From: Gramella sp. KN1008
GTDB taxonomy: Bacteria; Bacteroidota; Bacteroidia; Flavobacteriales; Flavobacteriaceae
Assembly: GCF_004332155.1 (NCBI RefSeq)
Contig: NZ_SJDV01000010.1
Location: forward strand, 1 to 64,000
Direction of reading: 5' to 3'
DNA length: 64,000 bases
Position 1 is the stretch's first letter, and the number at the start of each line of letters is the position of its first letter. Positions 17,768 through 26,449 of the stretch are shown one piece after another. The notes under the pieces are model-generated. The model searched no databases, was not told the DNA's origin, and worked only from the letters and a program-made list of their open reading frames with translations. A program made the translations under genes and the position numbers.

Positions 17768-19078
17768 ATGTCCAGGATCTTACAGCAATCCTTTGTGATT
17801 CTCTTCGCCGGTGCTTTATTGCTACTCGCCGGATGGAGCAGCTATTCTGTATTTAAGTACTCTTCAGAAGCAGCAGAATTTAAAAAAGATTACAGCGAGC
17901 TAAACAGTATCACTCACGGAATAATGTCCGTTAACATCTGGCGTGACCATCTTACTGCAATGGTTCTAAACCGGATCGATGAATTCGAGTTTACCGAGGC
18001 ACAGGAGGATACCCTTGTCCAGCAGGTTGAAAATATACTAACGGCGGGCATTGACAAAGGTGCAGATATTCTGGATCAAAAACAGAAAGGACTTAAAGCT
18101 AAACTTCAAAAATTTGCCGTAAAGACACTTGTTCCTGAAGATAAAATAAGGGCTCTTGTCCCCATGTTCGCCCAGACCATCGTCAATGAAATTCAAAAGC
18201 CGGAAAACAAAGAGGCATTGAAATTTGTCATTAAGAGCAAGTTACAGGAATACAGCGACCTCACCTATGATAATTCCGGAATAGAAACAAAGAAAATAAA
18301 AGCTCTTTTGGATAAATACAAGGTCGAGGATCTTGCCGGATTCAATGAGAAAATTCCGGATAAAATAACTCACCTGGAAGCTGAGACCTATTTTCACACC
18401 TATATATTAATAGGAATTATTGGAGTTTTCCTTCTCCTGTGGTGGCTGTTGAGAAATCAAAAAACTGTACATACACCACTTTTCATTATTTCGGTCCTGG
18501 TTTCTCTAGTGGTATTATTTTCGGGTCTTACTGCACCGATGATTGAAATAGATGCCCGTTTTCAACATATTAATTTTTCACTGATTGGGGAAAGCATCAC
18601 ATTTAATGACCAGGTAATATTCTTTCAAAGTAAGAGCATCCTGGACGTAATAGGAATTCTCTTTGCTACCGAAAAGTTAGACTCATACCTGGTAGGAGTT
18701 CTTATTCTGGCCTTCAGTATTATTTTTCCAGTTGCAAAATTACTGGCTACACAAGTCTACTTAGCCGGAAATGATAAGACAAGACAGAACAGGATCATTA
18801 AATTCTTCGCTTTTAAATCAGGGAAATGGAGTATGGCAGATGTTTATGTCATTGCCATCTTTATGGCTTATATAGGTTTCCAGGGTATACTTGATAACCA
18901 GCTGGCCCTTGTTAATCGAGATACTGATTCTCTTGTGAGTATTTCCACCAACAGAACCTCTTTACAACCCGGTTTTATTATTTTCATTGCTTTCGTACTC
19001 TTCAGTTTGATCCTATCTACCATACTTAAAAGAATCACCTCTAAAAAAGATAAGATCATAAGTAATATAAATAACTAA
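17768..19078 (+). CDS. PqiA-like (paraquat-inducible protein A domain) membrane protein
   Basis: A 436-residue membrane protein. It has an N-terminal membrane anchor at about 8-29, roughly 180 residues of charged, helical extracytoplasmic sequence, and then a PqiA-type domain of four transmembrane helices from about residue 208. This includes the family-like FSGLTAPMIEIDARF, SILDVIGIL and FSIIFPVAKLLATQVYL stretches. PqiA proteins are linked to lipid transport between membranes alongside MCE proteins; no MCE gene is adjacent. The long N-terminal soluble region is not usual for PqiA. The family call is fairly sure, the function is inference. Confidence 0.75.
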   Translation: MSRILQQSFVILFAGALLLLAGWSSYSVFKYSSEAAEFKKDYSELNSITHGIMSVNIWRDHLTAMVLNRIDEFEFTEAQEDTLVQQVENILTAGIDKGADILDQKQKGLKAKLQKFAVKTLVPEDKIRALVPMFAQTIVNEIQKPENKEALKFVIKSKLQEYSDLTYDNSGIETKKIKALLDKYKVEDLAGFNEKIPDKITHLEAETYFHTYILIGIIGVFLLLWWLLRNQKTVHTPLFIISVLVSLVVLFSGLTAPMIEIDARFQHINFSLIGESITFNDQVIFFQSKSILDVIGILFATEKLDSYLVGVLILAFSIIFPVAKLLATQVYLAGNDKTRQNRIIKFFAFKSGKWSMADVYVIAIFMAYIGFQGILDNQLALVNRDTDSLVSISTNRTSLQPGFIIFIAFVLFSLILSTILKRITSKKDKIISNINN

Positions 19079-19312
19079 AAAATAAGGAAGTAATAATTTA
19101 AACACGCTCCGCTGGTCAATCACAATTCACCTTATGAAATGATTTCACTAACCTCAACTCTTTCAATTCTTCCTGCCCCATTTTCTTTGTATTCAAAATC
19201 AGAAACTCCTCCAGGAAGGCTTTTTTTGTAATTATTATGTCTTAATAACCTGACAATGATCATTATTTCCACCGTTGTTTCTTCTTTTTTTTACACTATC
19301 AAATTTAATAGC

Positions 19313-19324
19313 GAAAACGTTTTC
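19313..19324. promoter_or_regulatory. LacI-type palindromic operator candidate upstream of fhs
   Basis: GAAAACGTTTTC is a perfect 12-base palindrome with a central CG, the usual shape of LacI/GalR-family operators and close to the E. coli PurR box core. It ends 30 bases before the fhs ATG. The rest of 19079-19354 is AT-rich with no riboswitch-like structure that I can see. Confidence 0.5.
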
Positions 19325-19354
19325 TTAAAAACGAAAACAAAATAATCAGCATTT

Positions 19355-21040
19355 ATGAAAGATACTGCTACTCTGAGTGATTTGGAAATAGCTCAACAAG
19401 GAGAATTACATCATATTTCAGACATCGCGGAAAAAGTTGGTTTGGCACCTCGCGAAATCGAGATGTACGGGAATTACAAAGCAAAGATCCCGCTTAATAA
19501 AATAGATAAAGAAAAAATAAAAAAAGCAAATCTAATACTGGTTTCGGCCATTTCGCCAACGCCCGCAGGAGAAGGAAAAACTACAGTATCCATAGGTCTC
19601 TCAGAGGCATTGAACCGTTTAGGAAAGAAAACCACTGTAGTGCTAAGAGAACCATCTTTAGGCCCTGTCTTCGGAATCAAAGGCGGTGCCACTGGAGGTG
19701 GTTTTTCACAGGTGCTGCCCATGGAAGACATTAATTTGCACTTCACCGGAGATTTTTCCGCAATAGAAAAAGCACATAATCTTCTTGCTGCCATTGTGGA
19801 TAATAATCTGCAGAGTAAAACAAGGAATCTGGGGCTCGATGCGCGTACAATTTCACTTAAAAGGGTAATGGACGTTAACGACAGAGCCCTAAGAAATATA
19901 GTTGTTGGTCTGGGTGGCACAGGATCGGGAATTCCAAGGGAAAGCGGTTTTGATATTACAGCAGCTTCAGAGATCATGGCAATCATATGTCTTGCGGAAG
20001 ACCTCCCGGATCTTAAAAGAAGACTTGGAAATATTTTTATCGGGTACACTTTTGACAGGAAACCGATCTTCGCTCGTGATCTAAATGCAGAGGGAGCAAT
20101 GACAGCGCTCTTAAAAGAAGCGATCAAACCAAACCTGGTACAAACAATTGAAGGAAATCCCGCAATCATCCATCTTGGTCCCTTTGCCAACATTGCACAA
20201 GGTACCAACTCGGTGATCGCTACCAGGATGGGAATGAGCCTTTCAGACTATACCGTTACCGAAGCCGGATTCGGCTTTGACCTGGGTGCAGAAAAGTTCC
20301 TGGATATCAAGTGCCAAAGTGCGGGTCTTTCTCCAAAAGCCGTAGTGATTACCACCACTATTCGTGCTTTAAAGTATCACGGAGGTGCCCGGTTGGGCAA
20401 TTTAACCATTCCTGATGTGGAATCCCTTAAAAAAGGCCTTCCTAACCTGGAAAAACACCTGGAAAATGCCAAACTATTCAACCTAACTCCGGTTATCGCC
20501 ATAAACAGGTTCATGTCAGACAGTGATCAGGAAATCCAGATCATTAAAGAGCTGGCAGATAAGTTAGGAGTAAAAGTCGCTCTTGCCGATGGCTGGGCGA
20601 AAGGTGGAGAAGGTGCTTTAGAGCTGGCTCAAAAAGTCATTGAGGTTGTGGAAGATAACAAAGAACCATTTACTCCGCTTTATGAATGGGACTCAGCAGT
20701 GATCACCAAGATCGATAGCATTGCAAAAAAAATATATGGTGCCGGGAAAGTTGAATATGGTTCTAAAGCCAGAAAAGATCTTAAAAATATCCATGATCTG
20801 GGATTGGAAAATCTGCCGGTTTGCATCGCCAAGACCCAGAAATCTCTTTCAGACAATCCTGCTCTATTGGGAAGACCTCAGGGGTTTACGCTCAACGTCA
20901 GGGAAATAGAAATAGCCTCAGGAGCTGGGTTTTTGATCCCCATTACAGGAGATATGATGCGTATGCCTGGCTTACCAGCCACGCCGGCTTCAGAAAGAAT
21001 TGATATTGATACAGAAGGAAATATTTCGGGGCTGATATAA
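19355..21040 (+). CDS. fhs: Formate-tetrahydrofolate ligase
   Basis: It makes 10-formyl-THF from formate, ATP and tetrahydrofolate, feeding purine and one-carbon metabolism in the cytoplasm. At 561 residues it is full length. The P-loop SPTPAGEGKTT lies at about 67-77. Further family blocks are REPSLGPVFGIKGGATGGG and, near the C-terminus, GFTLNVREIEIASGAGF with TGDMMRMPGLP. It is a single gene with a LacI-type palindrome upstream and its own terminator. The assignment is secure. Confidence 0.97.
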   Translation: MKDTATLSDLEIAQQGELHHISDIAEKVGLAPREIEMYGNYKAKIPLNKIDKEKIKKANLILVSAISPTPAGEGKTTVSIGLSEALNRLGKKTTVVLREPSLGPVFGIKGGATGGGFSQVLPMEDINLHFTGDFSAIEKAHNLLAAIVDNNLQSKTRNLGLDARTISLKRVMDVNDRALRNIVVGLGGTGSGIPRESGFDITAASEIMAIICLAEDLPDLKRRLGNIFIGYTFDRKPIFARDLNAEGAMTALLKEAIKPNLVQTIEGNPAIIHLGPFANIAQGTNSVIATRMGMSLSDYTVTEAGFGFDLGAEKFLDIKCQSAGLSPKAVVITTTIRALKYHGGARLGNLTIPDVESLKKGLPNLEKHLENAKLFNLTPVIAINRFMSDSDQEIQIIKELADKLGVKVALADGWAKGGEGALELAQKVIEVVEDNKEPFTPLYEWDSAVITKIDSIAKKIYGAGKVEYGSKARKDLKNIHDLGLENLPVCIAKTQKSLSDNPALLGRPQGFTLNVREIEIASGAGFLIPITGDMMRMPGLPATPASERIDIDTEGNISGLI

Positions 21041-21066
21041 AGAGCAAGATTTATTTACTTCTTAAC

Positions 21067-21096
21067 AAAAACGGAACTTTTTAAGTTCCGTTTTTT
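21067..21096 (+). terminator. Intrinsic terminator after fhs
   Basis: The stem ACGGAACTT / AAGTTCCGT, extended by A/T pairs, has a short loop and is followed by T6. Confidence 0.9.
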
Positions 21097-21298
21097 ATTA
21101 CTAATCGAAAGACTTTGAACTAGTCTATTTTCCTTTAGGAATCCTTACAACATTTACTTCAGCCCGTTCATTCTGGGATTGCTCACCTACAGGTGTAGAA
21201 GATGAAATAAAAATTAACAAATATCGACTCCATTTCTTTCTATATTTGATAAGCCTATAATAGATTTAGTCCCTACCTATCGTTCTTATTTTACTTAG

Positions 21299-23395
21299 AT
21301 GTTAAATTATTTTTTAGCCCCCTCTTCCAGGGTGAATTTCACCCGGATCCTGATTTTACTAATACTCATTATCCTTACCGGATGTTCGAAGGATGATGAA
21401 GAAATTCCGGAAACCCGGGACCCATTCTATAAGGATGCTCTTACCGCAGCAACTGTGCAGCAACTGGCCGGAACCTGGGCGATCTACCAGGTGGCTTTTG
21501 AAGGAAAAAATGCCGACGTACCCCCTACTTACGCAGAGTGCGGCAGAGATTTCTTCCAGTTTACCACCACCAACATTTACAGAGACTTTTACCATCTCTC
21601 CAGCTATCAGTGCGAAAAGCAAATTCAGGATCTGCAATATGACCTACAGGAAGGTGTGATCACCCTGCGGGATGAATTTGGCTCATCTGAAGAAATGGTG
21701 ATACTTCAGCTCAACACTGATAAAATGGTGTTTAGAATAAAGGCAGACATAGGTGAGGATCCCGAACTGGAAATAATCAGCTTTGTGGCCCGCCGTTATT
21801 TGCCTCCCAATGATATAGACATATATTCCCACACTTTCGGGTCTCAAATCAATGACGACAATCGAAATGAAATCAAATATACGTGGCTGGCCTATGAAGG
21901 CTTTTATGAATTTGACCGTTACGAAATATACAGAAGTGATGCTGGTTGCAGTAAGGCCAGTGCGCAATTGATTGCAAGCATTGAAAACAGCTCCCAAAAC
22001 TTTTTTATAGACGAAGATCCGCCGGTCGCTGAAGAATTATGTTACTATTTCAAGGTCTTTAATGAGAAAGGCCTGGTGGGAGAAAGCCAGTTAAATACAT
22101 TTTTTACTGAAAACCTTCGGCCGCCTCTGGTGGAGTTTGTGAATGTAGAAGTAGAGAATGAAAAGGTGAGACTGGAATGGCAACCGTTCACAGGGAATTA
22201 TTTTTCGCATTACAGGATAAGCGTTCGTAATTATAAAGGGGGCTCGGGCGCTGCATATCTGGAATATCCGGTGAAGATTATTGAAGACCGGGAAGTCTCC
22301 ACTTTTGTAGATGAAAACCCTCCCCGAATTAAAAATCCGGTTTATGCTATTTATGCTTACGATATCTTCGGGAATGTAAGCTCAGACCTTTATTCTGATA
22401 AAAATGCGTGGGAACTGAACTGGGCTCATCAGGATGTCCTGGATTTTGATTTGATCAAATTTGTGACCCCGGATCCTAATACTTCGGAAATATTCTTCTA
22501 CGGAAGGCTCTCTAACGGAAACTACAAGCTCTTAAAATATGACTATCAGAATAAAGCAATTTCTGCAATAGCCAACAAGATGCCAGAAGCAACCACCAGC
22601 ATCCACATGCAGGTTCACACCGGAGAAAACGGAAAAGAACTGTTTTTCGCACAGGGAAATGCCCTGGCTGTTTATGACGCCGGCGATCTTTCCTATAAAT
22701 ACCGGCTGGAGTTAGAGAACGGAGCTTTCTTCTACGATTTCGCGTACCTGGGCAATAATGTTTTCAGCTTTACCGATAGCAAAAAGATATTTACCTTCAA
22801 ACGCACGAATTCCAGTCTGGAATTTATAGCCGAAAAACCTCATTTCACAACGCATTATGGAAATACATATTACCACCTCTTACCATTGAAAAATGACGAA
22901 ATCCTGGTGGGACATTACCAGGAAGCCGGAAGCTATAAGTTTTCTATCAATACGATGGGGGAAATATCAGGTGGAGAGCTTGTAAACATTCCTCTCAAAT
23001 CCCGCTCGCAGAAAAAGACCCTATATAGCAGGGACCAGAATTATGTTATCAACCTTCTGGAAAACAAGCTATTCTCCACCCTCACCTACGAATTTCAGGG
23101 GTCCCTGGAACACCCTTATTTCCCTTCCGGAATAAGCCGGAATGGGAATCTTATCCTGGGGTCTAACAATGATCCACAGGAATATGTCACAAATGAATCG
23201 ATCCATGAAAAGAAAGCCAGGGTCTATGACCTTACAACAAATAATGTGACTACCATTGATACCAAAGGCTATCCGCATTTGTTATTTGAAAATCACTTAG
23301 GGGAAATCATCAGCATCTCTTCCGGATTCAAGAGGCAGAGCCTGGAAAGCACTAGCCCTAAACCTGATATTTTTGTGGAAATTGTAGAATTTTAA
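21299..23395 (+). CDS. Large surface lipoprotein with fibronectin-III-like segments
   Basis: A 698-residue lipoprotein with a hydrophobic signal and lipobox LTGC (Cys29). The acidic SKDDEE right after the Cys fits the Bacteroidota lipoprotein export signal, which directs proteins to the cell surface. The next ~110 residues resemble a lipocalin-like 'TWAIYQV' small domain. Two fibronectin-III-like stretches follow (about 190-290 and 290-375), then about 320 residues with repeated beta-strand texture, possibly a propeller. It is not part of an obvious operon. I do not recognise a function; a role in surface binding is only inference. Confidence 0.6.
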   Translation: MLNYFLAPSSRVNFTRILILLILIILTGCSKDDEEIPETRDPFYKDALTAATVQQLAGTWAIYQVAFEGKNADVPPTYAECGRDFFQFTTTNIYRDFYHLSSYQCEKQIQDLQYDLQEGVITLRDEFGSSEEMVILQLNTDKMVFRIKADIGEDPELEIISFVARRYLPPNDIDIYSHTFGSQINDDNRNEIKYTWLAYEGFYEFDRYEIYRSDAGCSKASAQLIASIENSSQNFFIDEDPPVAEELCYYFKVFNEKGLVGESQLNTFFTENLRPPLVEFVNVEVENEKVRLEWQPFTGNYFSHYRISVRNYKGGSGAAYLEYPVKIIEDREVSTFVDENPPRIKNPVYAIYAYDIFGNVSSDLYSDKNAWELNWAHQDVLDFDLIKFVTPDPNTSEIFFYGRLSNGNYKLLKYDYQNKAISAIANKMPEATTSIHMQVHTGENGKELFFAQGNALAVYDAGDLSYKYRLELENGAFFYDFAYLGNNVFSFTDSKKIFTFKRTNSSLEFIAEKPHFTTHYGNTYYHLLPLKNDEILVGHYQEAGSYKFSINTMGEISGGELVNIPLKSRSQKKTLYSRDQNYVINLLENKLFSTLTYEFQGSLEHPYFPSGISRNGNLILGSNNDPQEYVTNESIHEKKARVYDLTTNNVTTIDTKGYPHLLFENHLGEIISISSGFKRQSLESTSPKPDIFVEIVEF

Positions 23396-23471
23396 AGAAA
23401 TTCTGTCCAAAGAGTAATTTTAAATCCATTACACTATAAAGTCCGTTACCTGAGAATATCAATACTTAATA

Positions 23472-23489
23472 TTGTAACAATGGTTACAA
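23472..23489. promoter_or_regulatory. CRP/FNR-type palindrome before the DoxX-DsrE-SoxB-like cluster
   Basis: TTGTAAC-AATG-GTTACAA is a perfect inverted repeat of 18 bases. Written as TTGTAA-N6-TTACAA it has the geometry of CRP/FNR-family sites such as those of HcpR. Possible -7 elements (TATATTTT at 23500, TAGTTTCG at 23510) lie just downstream, and the first gene starts at 23524, so bound protein would touch the promoter. Confidence 0.55.
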
Positions 23490-23523
23490 ACAGTTCGGCT
23501 ATATTTTTTTAGTTTCGGCAATT

Positions 23524-23880
23524 GTGAATTGGAAGTCCTATATAGCCATTTTCCTGATCCCATTATTTCTGGGGAAGTTATTAATGATAGATGCTAATGT
23601 CATAAGTCTCCTGAATAATGAGATCGAAGTGGTGAATCCTTATTGTAAAAAAGAAAAACTATCTAAAAATACTAAGAAGAAACCACAGCTGGAGCAACAT
23701 GTAGAAACGTACAATTCAAAATTTTCCATAAATAGTTTCTGCACACCTCAACTAAACCTTCTACATTATACCTGGGAACCAGGCCTTACAGAATTCATAA
23801 ATACTCATCATACACAACTTATTTCAAGATTAAGCTATCTATATCTGGATAGCCACTCCCCTCCTCCCAGACAGGTGTAA
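23524..23880 (+). CDS. Small membrane-anchored Cys-containing hypothetical protein
   Basis: 118 residues starting at GTG. An N-terminal hydrophobic segment (about 6-22) may be a membrane anchor or signal. The mature part is basic and has two cysteines (in NPYCKKE and NSFCTPQ), ending in SPPPRQV. The layout resembles small exported proteins that precede metal or redox operons in flavobacteria, but I recognise no domain. It is the first gene after the palindrome and leads the cluster; the next start follows within about 75 bases. Confidence 0.55.
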   Translation: MNWKSYIAIFLIPLFLGKLLMIDANVISLLNNEIEVVNPYCKKEKLSKNTKKKPQLEQHVETYNSKFSINSFCTPQLNLLHYTWEPGLTEFINTHHTQLISRLSYLYLDSHSPPPRQV

Positions 23881-23955
23881 TTGACATTTCAGCTTTTTCT
23901 GAAGCATGAACACATCGCTTCAGGAAAGATTATCAATTACAAAACACCAATAATA

Positions 23956-24360
23956 ATGACGAACAAAAATCATATTAGTCGTCGTTCCATACAGTTATTG
24001 CGAATTCTGGTTAGCGGAATTTTCCTGGTGGCAGGCAGTAATCATTTACTGAATACCGCTAAAACAGTCCGCCGGCTTGAACAGGCAAGTTTTAAAGGCC
24101 TCGCCTATTTCTTTGGGGATCCCGAATGGCTTGTGATACTCTCAGGAATAGTAATGCTGGCAGCAGGTTTTTTATTTCTTATAGGATACAAAACAAGATG
24201 GGCGGCAATCATATTATTACTTGTATTAATACCAATAACCTTATCTGTACAGGTAGGACAGATAAACACGCTTGGGCCACTTTTTAAAAATATAGCAATT
24301 CTGGGTGGACTGCTGTTCTTTATAATAAACGACACCGATAAACTCTTTAAAATCAAATAA
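23956..24360 (+). CDS. DoxX family membrane protein
   Basis: About 134 residues with four hydrophobic helices; LRILVSGIFLVAGSNHLLN and the later LSGIVMLAAGFLFLIGYKTRW are typical of DoxX. I chose the ATG at 23956; an in-frame TTG at 23881, immediately after the previous stop, is less likely. DoxX proteins include the membrane subunit of archaeal thiosulfate:quinone oxidoreductase as well as many redox-linked proteins of unknown function. The following dsrE-like gene starts one base after its stop. Its role with the DsrE and SoxB-like neighbours is inference. Confidence 0.8.
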   Translation: MTNKNHISRRSIQLLRILVSGIFLVAGSNHLLNTAKTVRRLEQASFKGLAYFFGDPEWLVILSGIVMLAAGFLFLIGYKTRWAAIILLLVLIPITLSVQVGQINTLGPLFKNIAILGGLLFFIINDTDKLFKIK

Positions 24361-24361
24361 C

Positions 24362-24781
24362 ATGAAATCAATAATTTATAGTATAATCTTTTTAGTAACT
24401 ATTCTTGCCGGGAACGTAGCCCAGGCTCAACAACAAACAGATGAAAAACACAATTATGTGGTACTAACCCGAAAAGTACCTCAACTTCAGCCAATACTGA
24501 TAACTGCTGAAAACCTAAAAGAAGAAGATGCCGCAAAATTTGGAGAATTTCAGGTGATAATTTGCGGTCAGAATATTGGAGATATTACTGATGAAGCAAA
24601 GATGAATCAGTTTCTCAAAAAAGCCGAAGAGCTAGGCGTTAAACTGGTTGCCTGCGGGTTTTCTCTTAATAAGTTCAATGTAGATAAGAAACAAGTCCCA
24701 AAGCAAATGAAAGTAGTGGAAAATGGAATCCTGTATAACTTTCAGCTTCAGAAAAAAGGTTATAAAAGTATAAGCCTGTAA
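24362..24781 (+). CDS. Periplasmic DsrE-like protein
   Basis: 139 residues with a clear signal peptide (cleavage near NVAQA-QQQ) and a DsrE/DsrF-like alpha/beta domain. Cys68 (VIICGQN) and Cys98 (LVACGFS) lie at the ends of core strands; Cys98 is in the position where DsrE-type sulfur carriers hold their active Cys. Cytoplasmic DsrE proteins pass persulfide sulfur; this one is exported. The SoxB-like gene follows two bases after its stop, so the operon is tight. Confidence 0.8.
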   Translation: MKSIIYSIIFLVTILAGNVAQAQQQTDEKHNYVVLTRKVPQLQPILITAENLKEEDAAKFGEFQVIICGQNIGDITDEAKMNQFLKKAEELGVKLVACGFSLNKFNVDKKQVPKQMKVVENGILYNFQLQKKGYKSISL

Positions 24782-24783
24782 TT

Positions 24784-26436
24784 ATGAAAAAATATAAAAT
24801 AAAACTAGTCAGTGTACTCAGCCTGATTTTTGTTATAGTCCTTTCGGTTGGTTGTAAAAACACCCTTAAGGAGCAGCATCTGGTGCGTAATAAAAACGAC
24901 ACCCTGAGTATTAATATTCTCCAGACTGCAGATATTCACGGGCAATTGGACTCCCACCCTGAACTATTCTGGGAGGAAGACCAGATAGTCTTCAAGCAAA
25001 GAGGCGGCCTGGCCAATATCAAGACCTTGTTTGAACAAGAAAGAAAAAATAACCCCAATACTATCATTGTGGATGGCGGTGATTTGATCCAGGGAAGTGG
25101 CTACGCTGCCCTATCTGAAGGAAAAGTGATGAAAGACATCATCAAAAATATGGGATATGATGTCATTATTCCCGGAAACTGGGAAGTGGTCTATGGTAAA
25201 GAAATCATGCTGGAGGTTATGAATTCCTATGATACCAAAGTGGTTGCCCAGAATATGTATCATAAAGATAGCGGCGAGCAACTTTTCCCCCCTTACTGGA
25301 TCAAGGAAATCGAAGGCTTAAAGATAGGTTTTGTTGGTTTGAACGATCCCGATGTGCCGATAAGGCAAAATCCAATTTTCAGCAAGGGAATAGCTTTTAA
25401 CGGAATTGAGGGGGAATTCCAGCAAACCCTGGATAAAATGAAGGAAGAAAAGAATGTGGACATTCTATTTCTGGTCACTCATATTGGAGTGTTCAAGCAG
25501 GTTGACCTGGCCAATAATCCAATAGCGAAAAACGTGGATTATATTCTGGGAAACGATACTCATGAAAGATTAAGAGAACCGGTTAAGGGAAAATACGCTA
25601 AGGTGACCGAACCTGGTGCTTTTGGTTCCTTTGTGGGAAAACTTCAACTTGATTTTGTTGATGGGAAACTGGTAAAGGATTCATATGAGCTTATTGAAGT
25701 CGATCCTAAAAGATTTCCGGCTGATGAGAATTTACAGGCAAAGATAGATAGTGCAAAAAATCCATATAAGGAAAATCTGGAAACAGTTATTGGATATACC
25801 AGAACACCATTGTACAGATATCTTACCGTGGAGAATCCAATGGACAATATGATCACCGATGCCGCCAGGTGGAAGACAGGAGTAGATATCGCGATCTCGA
25901 ACGGCTTTCGCTTTGGTAACCCCATCGTACCCAAAAATGGAGAACCGGCCCCAATTACGCGTGCAAACCTCTGGAATCTCCTGCCGGTAAACGAAAAAGT
26001 GAAGACCGGAAAAGCTTCAGGTAAACAGATAAAGGACTGGCTGGAACAGGAAATGCATAACACATTCTCCCAGGATCCTCTGGACCGCTTTGGTGGCTGG
26101 TTGGTGAGATTTTCGGGCATGAAAGTAGAATTCGACAGTCAGAAGCAAAAAGGAGAGCGCATAGAGAAGATTACTGTGAACGGTGAGCCCATGCAGGCTG
26201 ATAAACTTTATTCTATCTCAGCCTGTGTGCGCCCGGGGGATCCACTCGATAATCTTTGCCGTATGCCTAATGTAAAGGATGTCGAGGTAAAGAATTACAC
26301 CATTCATGATGTGGTTAAAGAATATTTAAAGAAACATTCGCCGGTCTCTCCAAGACTTGAGGGGCGTGCTTATTGTGAATCCCTTGGAAAATATTCATTC
26401 TCTACCGTTCCTGGCACCACATATCAATTTCAATAA
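24784..26436 (+). CDS. SoxB-like metallophosphoesterase/5'-nucleotidase lipoprotein
   Basis: A 550-residue lipoprotein (lipobox SVGC, Cys24) with an N-terminal calcineurin-like dimetal domain and a 5'-nucleotidase C-terminal domain. Metal ligands are visible: D50 and H52 in ADIHG, D97/D100 in VDGGD, N132, H233 in VTHIG and H260 in GNDTHE. The motif usually written GNHE is GNWE here (W133). This replacement of the catalytic His is known from SoxB, the thiosulfate-oxidation enzyme, rather than from nucleotidases. Neighbours are DsrE, DoxX and TlpA-like proteins. An ordinary nucleotidase remains possible; a sulfur-compound hydrolase is my preferred reading. Confidence 0.7.
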   Translation: MKKYKIKLVSVLSLIFVIVLSVGCKNTLKEQHLVRNKNDTLSINILQTADIHGQLDSHPELFWEEDQIVFKQRGGLANIKTLFEQERKNNPNTIIVDGGDLIQGSGYAALSEGKVMKDIIKNMGYDVIIPGNWEVVYGKEIMLEVMNSYDTKVVAQNMYHKDSGEQLFPPYWIKEIEGLKIGFVGLNDPDVPIRQNPIFSKGIAFNGIEGEFQQTLDKMKEEKNVDILFLVTHIGVFKQVDLANNPIAKNVDYILGNDTHERLREPVKGKYAKVTEPGAFGSFVGKLQLDFVDGKLVKDSYELIEVDPKRFPADENLQAKIDSAKNPYKENLETVIGYTRTPLYRYLTVENPMDNMITDAARWKTGVDIAISNGFRFGNPIVPKNGEPAPITRANLWNLLPVNEKVKTGKASGKQIKDWLEQEMHNTFSQDPLDRFGGWLVRFSGMKVEFDSQKQKGERIEKITVNGEPMQADKLYSISACVRPGDPLDNLCRMPNVKDVEVKNYTIHDVVKEYLKKHSPVSPRLEGRAYCESLGKYSFSTVPGTTYQFQ

Positions 26437-26449
26437 TTAAAAATGTAAC

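Noticed and set aside
19079-19354. THF or purine riboswitch before fhs
   Set aside because: No conserved riboswitch core or terminator/anti-terminator pair can be drawn; only the operator-like palindrome stands out.
19474-20208. 244-codon antisense frame inside fhs
   Set aside because: It is fully opposite a strongly conserved enzyme gene, is rich in Ser/Arg/Pro as expected for a shadow frame, and shows no family resemblance.
25644-26120. 158-codon antisense frame inside the SoxB-like gene
   Set aside because: A shadow of the coding strand with no recognisable domain.
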